Below are positions 21,053-22,615 of a stretch of DNA of 22,615 nucleotides, one piece after another (the first letter of the stretch is position 1; every line of letters starts with the position of its first letter). The notes under the pieces were generated by a model, which saw only the letters and a list, made by a program, of their open reading frames with translations, had not been told where the DNA came from and did no database searches. The stretch is from the IMG/VR virus record IMGVR_UViG_3300037847_000772, positions 1 to 22,615 of that record; one strand, given 5' to 3'. The position numbers and the translations under genes are program-made. Source of the stretch: a virus.

Positions 21053-22615
21053 TGCCTGACGTATATATTGCTAGTGGTAATCCTTATTATCAAACTTATG
21101 ATGATATATATAATCAACAAAACGAACAACCTACAGCTTTTAATTTTGTAAATATAGCAAGAGGTGTTCTTGATGAAAATGTTGTAGCGATTGGTGCTAA
21201 AAGATTAGTACAAACTGTTTTTAATAATAGACCAGATTTATATGAAGTTGATATAACTTACGATCCTTTTTATGATCCACAATTACAACCCTATAAAGAA
21301 TTTATGGGTAATTTTTTACATTCTAATAGCAAAGAACATACAACTTATTTGTTAGATAGATTCAAAAAGAAAATGAAATCTATAAATGGAGATCCAGGCT
21401 ATATTATTGGAAGAATACTTGGAGGTCTTACAGATCCATCAAGTATATTTATGTTTACTAAAGGTGCTAATCTTTTACTTAAAGGTAGTAGATTAAAACG
21501 AAGTGTATTAGGTGGAAGTATTATAGGTGGTGAAGAAGCTATCAAAGGCTATCTTGATGATACAAGAACAAGTGCAGAAAGAGCTACTATTACTGCTGCT
21601 GGATTTATAGTTCCAGCATTATTTCCATCAATAGCTAATGGTAAATCTGCTAAAAAATTTGATAAGTATGCAGCTATGTATGATGAACAAGACGCATTTG
21701 CTGCTGGCACTACTGGTGCTGCTGTACCAAGAAGTACCAGAATACTTAAAGAAGAAGATATACAAGAAATGAATAAAATAGCTCCTACTGGTTTAGGTAT
21801 ATTTGGAGAACAAGGCCCATACAATCCTGTATTTAGAGTAATGAAACAAGGTGTAAGTGAAGCTCAAGAAATGATGGAAAGAATGTTAGAGCTGCCATTA
21901 TTCCAAAATAAAAATTTAAAAGACATGATAACTAGACCAAGTGTAGAACGTAAAATTAAAATGAGATATGCTCCATTAGTTGTTTCTACTACAAAAAAAA
22001 TAGAAGCTGCCTACAATAGTTATCTTGCTAGAAATGGAGCTAAGAGTCAAAACTTTTTAGAAAGAAGTTTAGATACAAAGTTTGTTAAAAAGAAAGCATA
22101 CTTTACTCCTAAAGAATTTAGACAACAAATTTGGGAATATAAAATGGGAGCAAGGTTTGGAACACAAACAGTATTTGATGAAGATGTAATTACTGCCTCA
22201 AAAGCTATTGATGATTTTTATAGAACAATAGGTAAAGAATATGAAAGTTTGCAAATACCACAAAAAGCTATGCAAAAACATATAGATTATCTTCAAAGCA
22301 TTTTAGATAACATAAAATACAGAAAAGATTATTCTCCACTTATTGAAGAATTAACTCTTACAATAGATAAAATGCAAAAAAGAATAGAGTATGTAAATAA
22401 AAATGGAGCATTATTAGATAACTATATTAATATTGTTTATCGCAGAGATGTTATAGACGCTAATTTTGATGGTTTTGTAAATACATTAAGAGTAGCGCTT
22501 AGAGAAAGAAATCCATCTATTACTAATGATGAAATACTAGATATTGCAGAAGGATTTAAAGGGTATCAACCTGTAATAGCTATGCCTAATATAGCTGATG
22601 AAATTAAAATTGCTT
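21052..22615 (+). CDS. large internal virion protein (T7 gp16-position), N-terminal 521 aa, cut by right edge
   Basis: The frame starts with ATG at 21052, overlapping the upstream stop (TAATG), and stays open to the window edge. In T7-like phages the position after gp15 belongs to the largest internal protein, gp16. The visible part has a Tyr-rich start (YYQTYDDIYNQQ), 'KEFMGNFLHSNSKEHTTYLLDRFKKKMKSINGDPGYIIGRILGGLTDPSSIF' and a Gly-rich hydrophobic stretch 'RLKRSVLGGSIIGGEEAIKGYLDDTRTSAERATITAAGFIVPALFPSIANG' near residues 145-200, then long helices. The 'G-x-x-x-G-x-(L/F)-x-D-P-S' element is common near the start of internal virion proteins of marine podoviruses, in my recollection. No lysozyme motif is visible; that domain is on the upstream gene. 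Confidence 0.75.
   Translation, partial: MPDVYIASGNPYYQTYDDIYNQQNEQPTAFNFVNIARGVLDENVVAIGAKRLVQTVFNNRPDLYEVDITYDPFYDPQLQPYKEFMGNFLHSNSKEHTTYLLDRFKKKMKSINGDPGYIIGRILGGLTDPSSIFMFTKGANLLLKGSRLKRSVLGGSIIGGEEAIKGYLDDTRTSAERATITAAGFIVPALFPSIANGKSAKKFDKYAAMYDEQDAFAAGTTGAAVPRSTRILKEEDIQEMNKIAPTGLGIFGEQGPYNPVFRVMKQGVSEAQEMMERMLELPLFQNKNLKDMITRPSVERKIKMRYAPLVVSTTKKIEAAYNSYLARNGAKSQNFLERSLDTKFVKKKAYFTPKEFRQQIWEYKMGARFGTQTVFDEDVITASKAIDDFYRTIGKEYESLQIPQKAMQKHIDYLQSILDNIKYRKDYSPLIEELTLTIDKMQKRIEYVNKNGALLDNYINIVYRRDVIDANFDGFVNTLRVALRERNPSITNDEILDIAEGFKGYQPVIAMPNIADEIKIA

Noticed and set aside
21549-21824. A 91-residue leftward frame inside the gp16-position gene
   Set aside because: It is antisense to a continuous coding frame and has no ribosome-binding site or codon bias of its own.

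Overview
The window is part of the genome of an AT-rich (about two-thirds A+T) tailed bacteriophage with a T7-like short-tail (podovirus) virion module. Gene density, very low GC, many tiny Lys-rich proteins and the head/tail gene set resemble marine podoviruses, especially pelagiphage- and cyanophage-type genomes. That placement is inferred from remembered family resemblance. No tRNA, integrase, RNA polymerase or DNA polymerase lies in this window.

Layout. (1) Positions 1-3972 form a leftward arm of small genes: a DUF3310 protein cut by the left edge, several unrecognised small proteins, a Cys-rich mini-protein and an XRE-type repressor-like protein. They are joined by ATGA/TAATG overlaps and good Shine-Dalgarno sites. 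This arm is interrupted by a gene-free block (899-1487) that is almost wholly a chain of eight perfect-stem hairpins (940-1483), a strong candidate for a large structured non-coding RNA. (2) Positions 3973-4420 form a divergent intergenic region with candidate promoters in both directions, several hairpins and an 87-nt tract without a single G. It lies just upstream of the small terminase gene and is a reasonable place for a packaging or replication signal. (3) Positions 4421-8378 hold the rightward packaging block: small terminase, three tiny basic proteins and a coiled-coil protein, a PDDEXK (Hjc-like) nuclease, a small conserved protein nested in the nuclease frame, large terminase, and a papain/NlpC-like candidate. 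(4) Positions 8378-22615 hold the virion block in T7 order: portal (gp8-like), scaffold (gp9-like), major capsid (gp10-like), putative decoration protein, terminator, tail tubular A and B (gp11, gp12), then internal virion proteins (gp14-like, gp15-like, a protein with a lysozyme-like domain, and a large gp16-position protein cut by the right edge). Placing the large terminase upstream of the portal differs from T7, where gene 19 is at the right end.

How the genes work together. Terminase and portal package DNA into a shell built from capsid and scaffold. Tail tubular proteins close the portal. The internal proteins, including one with a glycoside-hydrolase-24-like motif set, would be ejected to help DNA cross the envelope. 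The leftward arm probably carries early or regulatory functions.

Two observations stand out. One is the 544-bp multi-hairpin RNA candidate. The other is a near-absence of the pentamer GATGC/GCATC on both strands, written into codon choice (Asp-Ala is GAC-GCN in 19 of 20 cases), which looks like evasion of a DNA-recognition enzyme.
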